A stretch of DNA of 64,000 bases from Bradyrhizobium diazoefficiens USDA 110 (GTDB taxonomy: Bacteria > Pseudomonadota > Alphaproteobacteria > Rhizobiales > Xanthobacteraceae). A model generated the notes under the pieces. The model was not told the origin of the DNA, made no database searches, and was given only the letters and a program-made list of their open reading frames with translations. The translations under genes and the position numbers were made by a program. This document shows positions 42,631 to 50,577 of the stretch, one piece after another. The DNA lies in contig NC_004463.1 of the NCBI RefSeq assembly GCF_000011365.1, positions 4,636,001 through 4,700,000 on the forward strand, in the 5' to 3' direction. Position 1 is the first letter of the stretch, and each line of letters opens with the position of its first letter.

Positions 42631-42715
42631 TCGTAGGATGGGTAGAGCGAAGCGAAACCCATCAATAGCCGTCGTGGAATGATGGGTTTCGCAAGGGCTC
42701 TACCCATCCTACGGA
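42631..42715. repeat. Dispersed palindromic repeat (CGTAGGATGGGTAGAGC type)
   Basis: CGTAGGATGGGTAGAGC and its inverse GCTCTACCCATCCTACG bound the element, with GAAACCCATC and GATGGGTTTC inside. A near-identical copy lies at 44943-45024, and a hairpin remnant (CGCAGGATGGG...CCCGTCCTGCG) at about 39690. It is immediately followed by a 15-bp tandem duplication that includes the stop codon of the transglycosylase gene. Confidence 0.85.
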
Positions 42716-42730
42716 CTAACCGTCTACGGA

Positions 42731-43528
42731 CTAACCGTCGCCATCCGCCGCCAGCCGCAGAAACTGCCGCTTCATCGCATTGACCCTCGCGACATAGCCC
42801 GCGACGAGGTGATCGCCGCAGCGCGCGCCGGCCACCATCTGAAACTTGCGGCGCGCAAAGGCGGTGGCGGGACCCGCGCCGCAGAGATGGATGAAGGCGG
42901 CCAGATCCTGCTTCTGCTGTGCGGTTGCCTTCACATCGCCCGCGAGGCTGAGGACCATGGCCACCTGGCGATCCAGATACGCCGACGCCAGCTCGATGGC
43001 GTGGCTCGGGATCGCGCGGATGTAGAGGAAGGTAGAACCGCAGCCGGTCTCCGTGACCGTGTTGCCGCGGACACAGAACCGCGCGGCTTCAGCCAGGGCC
43101 GGATCGGTCATCTGGAAGAGGCCGACGGCGCTGGAGGCGGGCCGGTAGATCGCGAGTGGATTGAGGCTCAATCGCCAGCGCCAGTAAGTGCGCGCCACCG
43201 GATTGCCAGAACTCTCGACCTGCGCCAGCGCGGCCAGCAATTCGGGCGTGATCGTCGCGGTGGAATAGGTGCGGAAGAGCGGCCCGTATTGCCGCCAGGT
43301 CCCGGCCGGCTGCTTGTCGAGGGCGTCGCCGACAAGGACAAACAGCTCGGTCGGCTTGCGGATGACGTGATAGGCGATGTTCAGAATCGCGATAGCCGCA
43401 AGCAAGATCGCCGCGATGCCGGCGATCCGAACCGTGCGCGGTGCGCGCGCGAACGTCTTGCGCACCCACCGAGTGCCCCGCCGGAGGCTGCGAAGGCGGG
43501 GGACGAGGCGACTGCTTTTTCTTGGCAT
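42731..43528 (-). CDS. Membrane-anchored lytic transglycosylase-like protein
   Basis: The start at 43528 (MPRKSSRLVPRLRSLRRG) gives 265 residues; a start at 43576 is possible. After a basic stretch comes one membrane helix (IAGIAAILLAAIAILNIAYHV). The SLT-like domain contains the catalytic glutamate in LAALAQVESSGNPVAR and the substrate-groove motif SSAVGLFQMTDPALAEA. Two cysteine pairs (FCVRGNTVTETGCG, CGAGP) are present. It probably cleaves peptidoglycan from the periplasmic side. The last codons and stop fall within a tandem 15-bp repeat. Confidence 0.82.
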   Translation of the reverse strand: MPRKSSRLVPRLRSLRRGTRWVRKTFARAPRTVRIAGIAAILLAAIAILNIAYHVIRKPTELFVLVGDALDKQPAGTWRQYGPLFRTYSTATITPELLAALAQVESSGNPVARTYWRWRLSLNPLAIYRPASSAVGLFQMTDPALAEAARFCVRGNTVTETGCGSTFLYIRAIPSHAIELASAYLDRQVAMVLSLAGDVKATAQQKQDLAAFIHLCGAGPATAFARRKFQMVAGARCGDHLVAGYVARVNAMKRQFLRLAADGDG

Positions 43529-43758
43529 GGGTCTTGTGGGGAGCGGGTAGGACGGGTTGAGCCTTGCGTCGCGCAAGTCAGGTACATAGCCGAAATCGGT
43601 GTGGTTCTCGCTGATGCCGATGAAGGTAAGCGTGACAGCTTCACTGTCCCGTCATGACCTCGGCAGCCAGATCGCGGCCCGCATTGTTCTAAATCAACAA
43701 ACCCATTCATTGGCGACTTACGTTGACGAACCGTTCCAGTCCAGGAGGGAGTGTGGTC

Positions 43759-44049
43759 ATGTCGCGCCGAACCATCGTTTCACTTACCGCATCCGTCATC
43801 ATTGGCATCGCCTGCATCGTGACCGTTTCGACGGACGCCTTCGCGTATCGAAGAGGCGTTGGGGTTGGTCGCGCTGGTGTTTATCACGGCGGTGTCTATC
43901 GCGGTGGCGTCTATCGTGGTGCAGCCGTGCGCCGTGGAGTTGCCGTGGGCGTCGGAGCTGCTGCGGTTGGTGCTGCTGCTTACGGGGCTTACGGAGCCTA
44001 CGGTGGCTATCGCCGCTGCGGCTACGAACCTTACCCCCCTTGCTACTAG
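43759..44049 (+). CDS. Secreted Gly/Tyr/Arg-rich protein
   Basis: The ATG at 43759 follows CCAGGAGGGAGTGTGG and gives 96 residues. The signal peptide is MSRRTIVSLTASVIIGIACIVTVSTDAFA. The mature part has short repeats (GVYHGGVYRGGVYRGAAV, GAYGAYGGYRR) and ends CGYEPYPPCY. Such Gly-Tyr proteins are low-complexity envelope proteins of unknown role. The single Cys pair could make one disulfide. Confidence 0.72.
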   Translation: MSRRTIVSLTASVIIGIACIVTVSTDAFAYRRGVGVGRAGVYHGGVYRGGVYRGAAVRRGVAVGVGAAAVGAAAYGAYGAYGGYRRCGYEPYPPCY

Positions 44050-44136
44050 CCGGTCTTGGCGCAGCGGCCACCGAGTAACCGGTTGCGCCGGGCTTGGTGG
44101 CGGTGACAGTGCATTCAATCTAAGTTGATGGGCCGG

Positions 44137-44853
44137 TTAAGTGCACTGTCACTGTAGTCGCAGAAATTCTGGAGCCGACAATCAATAGCGGCCGCCGTTG
44201 CCCTTTTGCTGCGTGATCCAGTCCGACAATGTTTTCCGTGTCGATTCCGCAGTCCGGTCCAGTGATGCCTTCGGATTGCCGCGGACGCCTTTCGCCGGAC
44301 GGGGGCGTGGCGCTTCCGTTGCGTTGACGCCCTTCAAGGCAGCAGTCGATGCCTCTGCGGCTTCCTTCTCGAGGCGCAGCTTTTTCAATCGCGCCATCTT
44401 GATGCGCTCTGCCTCGACTTCGGGTCCTTCGGACAGCCGCGGCTTGTGTTGAGCAAGCTCGGCCGGGACCAGGACACCGATAATGGTTGTCTCACCGAGC
44501 GCCTTGCAGGCTTCGAGCCGATGCAGTCCCTCGACCAGAACGAGGCGGTCTCCGTCGAGCCGAACGGAAATGGGGGCCTGTTGTCCGATGTCCAGAATAC
44601 TTTCCGCGATCTCCCCGACGATCTCGGGCTTGATAGCTTTCTTCTGCTTCGTGGGAACGAAGATCTTCTCGATCGGGAAGCTCTCCGGTTTGGGCATAAC
44701 TTGACTCCGCTTCTACCGGGCCCGTCGGAACCCATGCCGGTGGGTTGGGAGTTTAGGAGGGAAGAGCTCGACCGCAAAGGCTATTTCGGCGGTAGAGCAT
44801 TGATGAGCATCGAAGCCGGAACCAATCTGCGATTACGGCGACAGTACACTTAA
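44137..44853. mobile_element. Putative small element with 20-bp inverted ends enclosing a ParB-like gene
   Basis: The left end reads TTAAGTGCACTGTCACTGTA (44137-44156). The right end, on the other strand, is TTAAGTGTACTGTCGCCGTA (44853-44834), 17 of 20 identical. Further copies of the same word lie just outside: inverted at 44102-44118 and direct at 44913-44932. The words resemble GTGACAGTGCACTTAA-type REP sequences seen beside RAYT/Y1 transposase genes, but no transposase is present here. The only gene inside is the ParB-like one. Confidence 0.55.
44182..44697 (-). CDS. ParB N-terminal-domain protein
   Basis: This 171-residue protein has the ParB/sulfiredoxin-type fold at residues 1-85. FPIEKIFVPTKQKKAIKPEIVGEIAESILDIGQQAPISVRLDG leads to the signature VLVEGLHRLEACKALGETTIIGVLV. 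The second half is a charged helix and a basic tail (GVRGNPKASLDRTAESTRKTLSDWITQQKG), without the DNA-binding helix-turn-helix of true ParB. No parA or parS is nearby. It may be a CTPase, a nuclease-like or an adaptor protein. Its confinement between inverted repeats suggests it moves as a cassette. Confidence 0.82.
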   Translation of the reverse strand: MPKPESFPIEKIFVPTKQKKAIKPEIVGEIAESILDIGQQAPISVRLDGDRLVLVEGLHRLEACKALGETTIIGVLVPAELAQHKPRLSEGPEVEAERIKMARLKKLRLEKEAAEASTAALKGVNATEAPRPRPAKGVRGNPKASLDRTAESTRKTLSDWITQQKGNGGRY

Positions 44854-44942
44854 TTGACGCCGCCCACCAAGCGCGAGCCGAAGCCGCAGATCGGCGGGAC
44901 GGAGCGAGTGAATTTAGTGCACTGTCACCGTAATTTGGATCA

Positions 44943-45024
44943 CGTAGGATGGGTAGAGCGTAGCGAAACCCATCGATTGCCGCGATCGAATGATGGGTTT
45001 CGCAAGTGCTCAACCCATCCTACG
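44943..45024. repeat. Dispersed palindromic repeat, second copy of the 42631 type
   Basis: CGTAGGATGGGTAGAGCGTA and its inverse (AACCCATCCTACG) bound the element, with GAAACCCATC and GATGGGTTTC inside. The rest of 44854-45388 contains no supported gene, apart from a hairpin at 45303. Confidence 0.8.
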
Positions 45025-45302
45025 AGCTAACCGCAGCGCGCCCCAAAAAAGTCATACCGCAATTGTGAATTGCTCCACAGACGGCGGCCGTCCAGTCTGT
45101 TTATCTGCCGCCAACCGGCCCCTCGTGCGCGCGTTTGGCCTTGCGCATCTGGCGCCTTCGTTCTTCGAAATTTCTGGGTGATCGCTATGGGCGTTTTTTA
45201 TCGCACGGCCATGCTTTGCAGCTGGTTCATCGAGTCCACCATGAGCGGGTGTACCGAGAGATTTCGCGTGCGCTGAACAAGGCGCACAGAAATTTTCCCG
45301 AG

Positions 45303-45331
45303 GCCCCGCCGGTGACGGACGGGGCTTTTTC
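45303..45331 (+). terminator. Terminator-like hairpin without an annotated upstream gene
   Basis: GCCCCG(CC) pairs with (GG)CGGGGC, followed by TTTTTC. No recognised gene ends just upstream. The short frames at 45070-45276 have no support, so this may close an unannotated transcript. Confidence 0.55.
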
Positions 45332-45388
45332 ATGTTCGCAATCTGCCCATTCCGCCCGGCGGAGCCTTCGCGAGAAGGAGGCAGGGTC

Positions 45389-45592
45389 ATGTGGGAGTAT
45401 TTTGGACCCGATTTCGCTTTCGACGTGGTGAAAGGAATGGTCGCCGGAATAGCCTCAATGGCATTTCAGGTCGTGGCACCACGAACCTTTCGTGCCGCAA
45501 AGCAGTTTCGCGCGCGCTGGGTTGCGAGGAAGGCGGCGAGGCGAGCTGCGAGACGGGCACGCTGCAATGCGGTGGCCAATGATGAGCGGTGA
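45389..45592 (+). CDS. Small basic hypothetical protein
   Basis: The ATG at 45389 (MWEYFGPDFAFDVVKGMVAG) follows GAAGGAGGCAGGG and gives 67 residues. An amphipathic or weakly hydrophobic helix (VVKGMVAGIASMAFQVVAP) is followed by an Arg/Ala-rich helix (FRARWVARKAARRAARRARC). Association with membrane or nucleic acid is conceivable. No family is recognised. Confidence 0.5.
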   Translation: MWEYFGPDFAFDVVKGMVAGIASMAFQVVAPRTFRAAKQFRARWVARKAARRAARRARCNAVANDER

Positions 45593-45728
45593 GGAGCGAG
45601 TGGCCCGGATGGAGGTTGTGGGGCATCCGGGCTACGCTTGCGGGAACCTCACGCAGATGGAGCCGGCAAAACGCGAGTCAGCGCAAGAGCGATCCGACGC
45701 ATTAAGCGGATGAGGTTGCTGAAATGAG

Positions 45729-45753
45729 AAGGGCGGCCTTTCGGCCGCCCTTT
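45729..45753. terminator. Bidirectional terminator-like hairpin
   Basis: AAGGGCGGCC and GGCCGCCCTT pair around a 5-base loop with T/A runs at both sides. It follows a half-copy of the CCCGGATGGAG repeat (45602-45640). Confidence 0.65.
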
Positions 45754-45908
45754 GCATATGTCCGGATCTAACGATCCTCGAGACGTTCTACCCCCTCACG
45801 AACACCCCGTCGTGCTTGCGCAGTTGTATTACTAGTGCTCAAACATTCGTGTGTATGTAGAGACACTTAGGTCTCGGCATATTTCTCCACGATATTCCGA
45901 CCTCAGGT

Positions 45909-46310
45909 AAGTCGGAATATCACTTCGACGAGATCCAGGACGTCAAAATCACGAAGGACATGCTGGATCTCGCCAAGCACATCGTGAGCCAAAAGTCCGG
46001 ACGCTTCGAGCCTGAGAAGTTCGAGGACCAGTACGAAATCGCTTTGATCGATCTCATCAAACAAAAACGCGCTGGTAAGCCGATCGTGCCGAAGGAGCGG
46101 CCGAAGGGTGAGAACGTGGTCGACCTGATGGAGGCGCTGCGCAGAAGTGTCGGGCGCGAGGCCGCGCCGGCGAAAGGCGCCAAGCTCGCCAAAAAGCCGC
46201 GCAAGGCGTCGAGCGGGCAGAAGGAAATGCTGATGCCGATCGAGGGCAAGAAGCCCAAGGTGGCGGCGGCTAAGAAGCCTGCGGCCAAGTCGCAGCGGAA
46301 GTCGGCGTAG
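45909..46310 (+). pseudogene. C-terminal fragment of a Ku (NHEJ) protein gene
   Basis: From 45909 the frame reads KSEYHFDEIQDVKITKDML, then DLAKHIVSQKSGRFEPEKFEDQYEIALIDLIKQKRAGKPI. That is the C-terminal part of the bacterial Ku core. The typical Lys/Ala/Pro-rich tail (KKPKVAAAKKPAAKSQRKSA) and a stop follow. The preceding two-thirds (the DNA ring) are absent, and an in-frame stop lies at 45858. The ATG at 45960 could start a 116-residue peptide of this tail. The break coincides with an 11-bp inverted repeat, GATATTCCGAC/GTCGGAATATC (45891-45921). Confidence 0.85.
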
Positions 46311-46350
46311 TGCTCCTTGAGTGAACAACCCGCCAGATGCGCGCTAACTC

Positions 46351-46617
46351 CTAGTCCTCCTTCGAGAGACACTCGGGGCAAGCGTCGCCAATGCCGTCGA
46401 GGGCATGGCGAACCTCCGCGATGGCCGTCTGGGGCGACACGCCGGTCGGCGGATCCTGGCGGACGATATCGAACGCGCGCTCATGCGCATGTGGATCGGC
46501 CCGATCTTGCATCCAGCCGTGCGTCTCGCACTCGCGGATAGCGCCGGCTTCGTTCAACACGGAGATCGCCCAGCCGCGCAGCGTCCGGATCGTCGGTGGT
46601 CTTGTCTCCTTCGTCAT
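46351..46617 (-). CDS. Conserved hypothetical protein
   Basis: The ATG at 46617 (MTKETRPPTIRTLRGWAISV) gives 88 residues; a GTG at 46623 is an alternative. It contains TRTLRGWAISVLNEAGAIRECETHGWM-like residues, then FDIVRQDPPTGVSPQTAIAEVRHALDGIG and ends ACPECLSKED with a CxxC pair. The Cys and His residues (CETHGW, CPEC) could bind zinc. I recall no named family, though it reads as a genuine conserved gene. It is convergent with the Ku fragment. Confidence 0.65.
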   Translation of the reverse strand: MTKETRPPTIRTLRGWAISVLNEAGAIRECETHGWMQDRADPHAHERAFDIVRQDPPTGVSPQTAIAEVRHALDGIGDACPECLSKED

Positions 46618-46748
46618 CAGCACCGAAATGGCTCCTGCGGGGACGAAGCCTTTACATTCCTCCCTCAGTCCGAGCGGCTAGCACAGCCAGCGATTCAAGA
46701 TCGCAAGAGCTGGCGCTTTTCCACCTGTTCCGCTGGCCTGTGCAAAAG

Positions 46749-46865
46749 CTAGGCGGCCAGCGCAGGGTCTTCCTTCTCGCTCCTTGCGACGATCTTGAGT
46801 GCGCCGTTCGGCAGCGGGCGTTGCAGCGCCTTGGCCTCTTCCCAGGGAGCGCGCAGCCATCGAGC
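46749..46865 (-). pseudogene. C-terminal fragment of an SOS response-associated peptidase (SRAP)
   Basis: On the minus strand from 46862 the frame reads RWLRAPWEEAKALQRPLPNG, then ALKIVARSEKEDPALAA and a TAG at 46749. This is the C-terminal end of one class of alphaproteobacterial SRAP (YedK/HMCES-like) proteins. The stop at 46866-46868 and unrelated sequence upstream show the rest is gone. The assignment rests on recall of the APW-EEAKALQRPLP ending. Confidence 0.6.
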
Positions 46866-47132
46866 TTAATGAAGTCTGGTTGGGTCAAACTGCGACCTGG
46901 CGGGGAGGGCAGGTTATGGCGCAAAGCGGACACTCATTATCCGCCTCGATCGCATTGGCAAGACCTAGCTCAAATTGAGCCCATGATGGATTGAGCGGAA
47001 GCTAAAATTTTTCGGGAAGCGGTGACGGCCTTTTCCTCCGGCGTCTCATTATCAAAGGCCAGTGGTCGGATCGACGTGCTCCAGTCGATTGATGCGATGC
47101 CGATGGTGCCGCCCGCTTCCTACCGGCGCGAC

Positions 47133-48743
47133 TCAATCGGACGCGAGGCGGGCCGCTATGAAGTGGGTCACCTTGGGCTCGCCCGCAGCGCCAAACTCGC
47201 GGATAGCATCCTGAACGACCTTGTCTGCGTTCGTCACGCGCTGATGCTGTCGGAGATGCTCAAGCCAAGAGGCCACCATGAACGTTTCCAGGAAGCGCCC
47301 GCTCGCCGCGGCATCCTCAAAGACGTCCCACGAATAGGCGCCGTCCCGCTGGCGTTGCTGGCCCAGGTCTCGGATTGCGGCGAGGAAACCGTCACGCTTC
47401 TCCGGATTGATCTGATATTCGACCGTGATCAGTACCGGCCCGCGGTCGGCATCCGCGTCGACCGCCAGCACGGGGGCCGGCCAATGCATGGAGGGCGCGA
47501 GGTCCACCCCCTGGCCGCCCTGCAGCTTCCAGCGCCAGGTCAGCGCGATACCCGCTACCGCTCCGGCGGCCGCGATGAAGTGCGCCGCGGGCAGGCCGAA
47601 TGCCGAGGCAAGCTGCCCCCACAGCGCGCTGCCGGCGGTCATCGCGCCGAAGAACACGGTCACGAACATGGCAAGCCCCCGCCCGCGCACCCAATCGGGC
47701 AGGGACATCTGAACCGAGACGTTGAGGCTCGCGAGAACGGCGATCCATGACATGCCTGCGAGGAGGCAGGCCGCGAAGCCGATCGCGGAATAACGTGCGA
47801 CACCGAGCAGGACCAGGCAGGCGGCCGTGCCGAGCGTGCCGGCCGAGACGAGCCGGTCGGGTCCTAGAACCGCCTTCAGCCATGGCAGCGCAAATGCGCC
47901 GCCGACGGCACCGATGCCGATCGCGCCGAGCAGAATGCCGTAGAGTTCGGGACCGCCCGCGATCTGATTGCGCGCGACGAGCGGGAGCAGAGCCCAATAT
48001 GCGCTGGCGAAGAAGAAGAACGCCACCGCTCGTATGAGAGTCGCGCGCAGATCGAGGTTGTATCGCGCATGCCGAAAGCCGATCACGAGGGCTCCGGTCA
48101 GGCGTTCCGGCGGAAGGCTGCTTCCTTGCGATGTCGGTGGGCGCCACCAGAGCAGGGCGCCGATCACGGCGAAGTTGCTCAATGCGTTGATCCAGAACGG
48201 CGCCGCGATGCCTAGTACGCCGATCACGATGCCACCGAGCGCCGGTCCGATTGCCCTGCTGATATTGACACCGACGCCGTTGGTCGCCACTGCCGCAGCC
48301 AGGTCTTGCTTCGGGACGAGCTGCGGCACGATTGATTGCCATGCGGGCGCGGTGAAAGCCGAGCCCGCACCGAGGAGGAATGTGAACAACAGCAGGATCG
48401 ACGGATTGATCAGGTCGAGCCAGACCAGAACCGCGCTCACCGTCGCGACGACGGTGAGCAGGATTTCCGATCCGATGAGAAAGCGGCGCCTGTCGACGGT
48501 ATCCGCCAGCGCGCCGGCCGGTAGCGCGAACAGGAACATCGGAAGGCTGCTCGCGACCTGGACCAGGGAGACCGTGAGTGGATCCGGATTGAGGCTCGTC
48601 ATCAGCCATCCGGATGCCGCGTTGTACATCCAGGTGCCGACATTGGCGACGACGGTCGCGATCCAAACCACCGTAAACGCCTTGTGTCGGAACGCGATCC
48701 AGGGCGACGCGCTCTGCGTTTGATTTTCGTCAATCTTTGTCAT
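47133..48743 (-). CDS. MFS exporter (EntS/MFS_3 type)
   Basis: With the ATG at 48743 (MTKIDENQTQSASPWIAFRH) the protein has 536 residues and about twelve membrane helices. Characteristic MFS_3 segments are ATVVANVGTWMYNAASGWLM, PAGALADTVDRRRFLIGSE (the loop 2-3 motif), and SRAIGPALGGIVIGVLG. The last 110 residues are a soluble domain, VLITVEYQINPEKRDGFLAAIRDLGQQRQRDGAYSW, of the dimeric alpha-beta barrel type, which is normal for this subfamily. It probably exports a small organic molecule. It lies downstream of an isochorismatase-fold hydrolase and two AraC regulators on the same strand. Confidence 0.9.
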   Translation of the reverse strand: MTKIDENQTQSASPWIAFRHKAFTVVWIATVVANVGTWMYNAASGWLMTSLNPDPLTVSLVQVASSLPMFLFALPAGALADTVDRRRFLIGSEILLTVVATVSAVLVWLDLINPSILLLFTFLLGAGSAFTAPAWQSIVPQLVPKQDLAAAVATNGVGVNISRAIGPALGGIVIGVLGIAAPFWINALSNFAVIGALLWWRPPTSQGSSLPPERLTGALVIGFRHARYNLDLRATLIRAVAFFFFASAYWALLPLVARNQIAGGPELYGILLGAIGIGAVGGAFALPWLKAVLGPDRLVSAGTLGTAACLVLLGVARYSAIGFAACLLAGMSWIAVLASLNVSVQMSLPDWVRGRGLAMFVTVFFGAMTAGSALWGQLASAFGLPAAHFIAAAGAVAGIALTWRWKLQGGQGVDLAPSMHWPAPVLAVDADADRGPVLITVEYQINPEKRDGFLAAIRDLGQQRQRDGAYSWDVFEDAAASGRFLETFMVASWLEHLRQHQRVTNADKVVQDAIREFGAAGEPKVTHFIAARLASD

Positions 48744-48834
48744 GTGCTTTGCTGTGGCAAATCGCATCCTTTCGCTCTGGCGCAACGAAGGATCGCAAGG
48801 TGCAGGGGATCGGCTGGAAGCGAGGCTGCACCAC

Positions 48835-49467
48835 CTAGGGCGAAGGATGGATCATGTCTCGCGCATATGCGAGGCCAATTCCGTACCCGCCGCCATGGGT
48901 TTCCACGATAGATCGAGCTCCGTCGTAAGTTTCCCGACGCGTCCAGTCCCGCTGAAATTCCAGAAGAACCTGGATCCATGACGTCATATGTGCGCCTGCG
49001 TCGCTCATGCGTCGCAAGGCGAGATCATGACTCACGGGAGTGAGACCACCGCACGCGTCGCCAACCACAAAAACGTCAAAGCCCTCCTGAAGCGCTGAAA
49101 GTACCAGAAACGAGACGCAGGCTTCGGTCAGAAGGCCAGAAACGATCAGCCTTCGCTTGCCTGTTTGAAGGACCGCTGTTCGAGCCGCGTCGTCTTCCCA
49201 CAAGTTCATATTCCGGCGCTCGATGGGGTGGATATCCGGAAGAACCTCCCGAATTGCCGCCATTAACGGACCGCTGTAGACCTTGGAGGCCGACGTTGAT
49301 GCGACAATCGGTAACCCAAACACCTTGGCGGTCCGCGCGAGCGCAATCGTGTTGTTGAGAAGCGCCTGACGGTCGATCGATCCGACGCCGAATGCGAGGC
49401 CCGCCTGCTGATCGATCAGCAGGAGAGCACAATCGCTGGGTTGCAGTAGGGTCTTACTGTCGCTCAT
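48835..49467 (-). CDS. Isochorismatase-fold hydrolase (YcaC-like)
   Basis: The ATG at 49467 (MSDSKTLLQPSDCALLLIDQ) gives 210 residues; the longer frame is not supported. Motifs are the Asp in LLLIDQQAGLAFGVG, HPIERRNMNLWEDDAART, and the nucleophilic Cys in LIVSGLLTEACVSFLVLSALQEGFDVFVVGDACGG. Family members are amide or isochorismate hydrolases, or uncharacterised YcaC-like octamers. It shares the RxxMNxW motif and overall length with the protein at 53818. The MFS gene follows 91 bases later, suggesting an enzyme-exporter pair. Confidence 0.9.
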   Translation of the reverse strand: MSDSKTLLQPSDCALLLIDQQAGLAFGVGSIDRQALLNNTIALARTAKVFGLPIVASTSASKVYSGPLMAAIREVLPDIHPIERRNMNLWEDDAARTAVLQTGKRRLIVSGLLTEACVSFLVLSALQEGFDVFVVGDACGGLTPVSHDLALRRMSDAGAHMTSWIQVLLEFQRDWTRRETYDGARSIVETHGGGYGIGLAYARDMIHPSP

Positions 49468-49674
49468 GACTTGAACCTCACTCTCCGAGTTGCGCTGTTG
49501 AGTTCTCGGGGGTCCCAAGTTCGTCGAACAGACGGCAGTCGGGCAGCGTATATGAACAGGTCTCGCAGTTCTTGAACAATTGGACTGCACGGTTCAGGCA
49601 GCAAGCCCTTCCCTGTATTGGCCAGCAGTCGCGAGCCCGGCCGGTCCGGTCGATCGCAGTCGGCAGGGTTTCTC

Positions 49675-50577
49675 TTAAAGAGAATCCCGATACACTTTGG
49701 GCGTGCACCCGACCAGTTGCAGGAAGACTCTGTTGAAGTGGCTCTGGTCTGAAAACCCGCAAGCCAGGGCCGCTTCGCTAAGGGATATCGCCTTATCCCT
49801 TAGCAGCTTCCTCGCCACGTCCACCCGCCGCATCGACAGCCATCTCCGCGGTGTCACGCCGGTCGAGCGCGCGAATGACTTCGAGAAGGAGGCGGTGGGC
49901 ATGTGACAGGTCTTTGCGATCTCAGCGATGGTGATACGACCGTCCAGGCTCGCATCGAGCAGTTCCTCGACTCTCCTCAGTTGCCAGGGCGCGAGGACGC
50001 CCGCCGGCTTTCGCCCCGCCAGTGGCGTGGGACCATAGGCCCCCGCGACGTAGGCCATGATGGAAACCGCAGTTTGATCCAACCCGAGCGTATCGACCTC
50101 ATTCGGGCGTTCAAGCATCGGGATCAAGAGCTTCGCAAGCATCGGTATCACGGGATCGTCCACGCTTTGCCCGAGACGGGGCGATAGCGAACGAGGTGCA
50201 GGTAACCCGTCTTCCTCGGCAATTCTTGCGATCGACTGCTTCGGGATACAGAGGTGGAGACTGTCGAGAGGGCTTTCGATGTACGCCCGCGTGTCGCATT
50301 CAAGATCGTAGAACTCGAGGGCCCCCTTGCGATGGACCGGGTTGTTGATCCCTTTTCCATCGAGCCATAGCGCTGATTTCGGACAATCAAGCAGTTGCCA
50401 GACGACGACAAAAGTCTCCTCCGGCGGTATTGGATCGGTCATCCCGAGGCCTTCGGTGTCGCGCGATATGCGCACCGCCGAAAAACTGCCGACGTTCTCG
50501 ATGCTGCGCAGCACGAGGCTCGGGCTTTCGAGCCGGAAATGTTGCGGCGCGTTGACGAGGTAGGATTGGGACGTCAC
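49675..50577 (-). CDS. AraC family regulator
   Basis: This 300-residue protein has an N-terminal sensor of the AraC-binding-like type (FVVVWQLLDCPKSALWLDGKG, KGALEFYDLECDTRAYIESPLDSLHLCIP). The C-terminal double helix-turn-helix reads LDASLDGRITIAEIAKTCHMPTASFSKSFARSTGVTPRRWL and ISLSEAALACGFSDQSHFNRVFLQLVGCTPKVYRDS. Its start overlaps the stop of the upstream AraC gene by four bases (ATGA), so the pair is translationally coupled. It probably activates the isochorismatase-MFS genes 207 bases downstream. Confidence 0.9.
   Translation of the reverse strand: MTSQSYLVNAPQHFRLESPSLVLRSIENVGSFSAVRISRDTEGLGMTDPIPPEETFVVVWQLLDCPKSALWLDGKGINNPVHRKGALEFYDLECDTRAYIESPLDSLHLCIPKQSIARIAEEDGLPAPRSLSPRLGQSVDDPVIPMLAKLLIPMLERPNEVDTLGLDQTAVSIMAYVAGAYGPTPLAGRKPAGVLAPWQLRRVEELLDASLDGRITIAEIAKTCHMPTASFSKSFARSTGVTPRRWLSMRRVDVARKLLRDKAISLSEAALACGFSDQSHFNRVFLQLVGCTPKVYRDSL

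Noticed and set aside
44182..44697. ParB-like gene as part of a plasmid partition system
   Set aside because: No ParA gene, no parS-like site array and no DNA-binding domain in the protein, so a partition role is not supported.
46596..46994. Plus-strand 132-codon frame
   Set aside because: It overlaps the SRAP-like remnant in antisense and lacks protein features.
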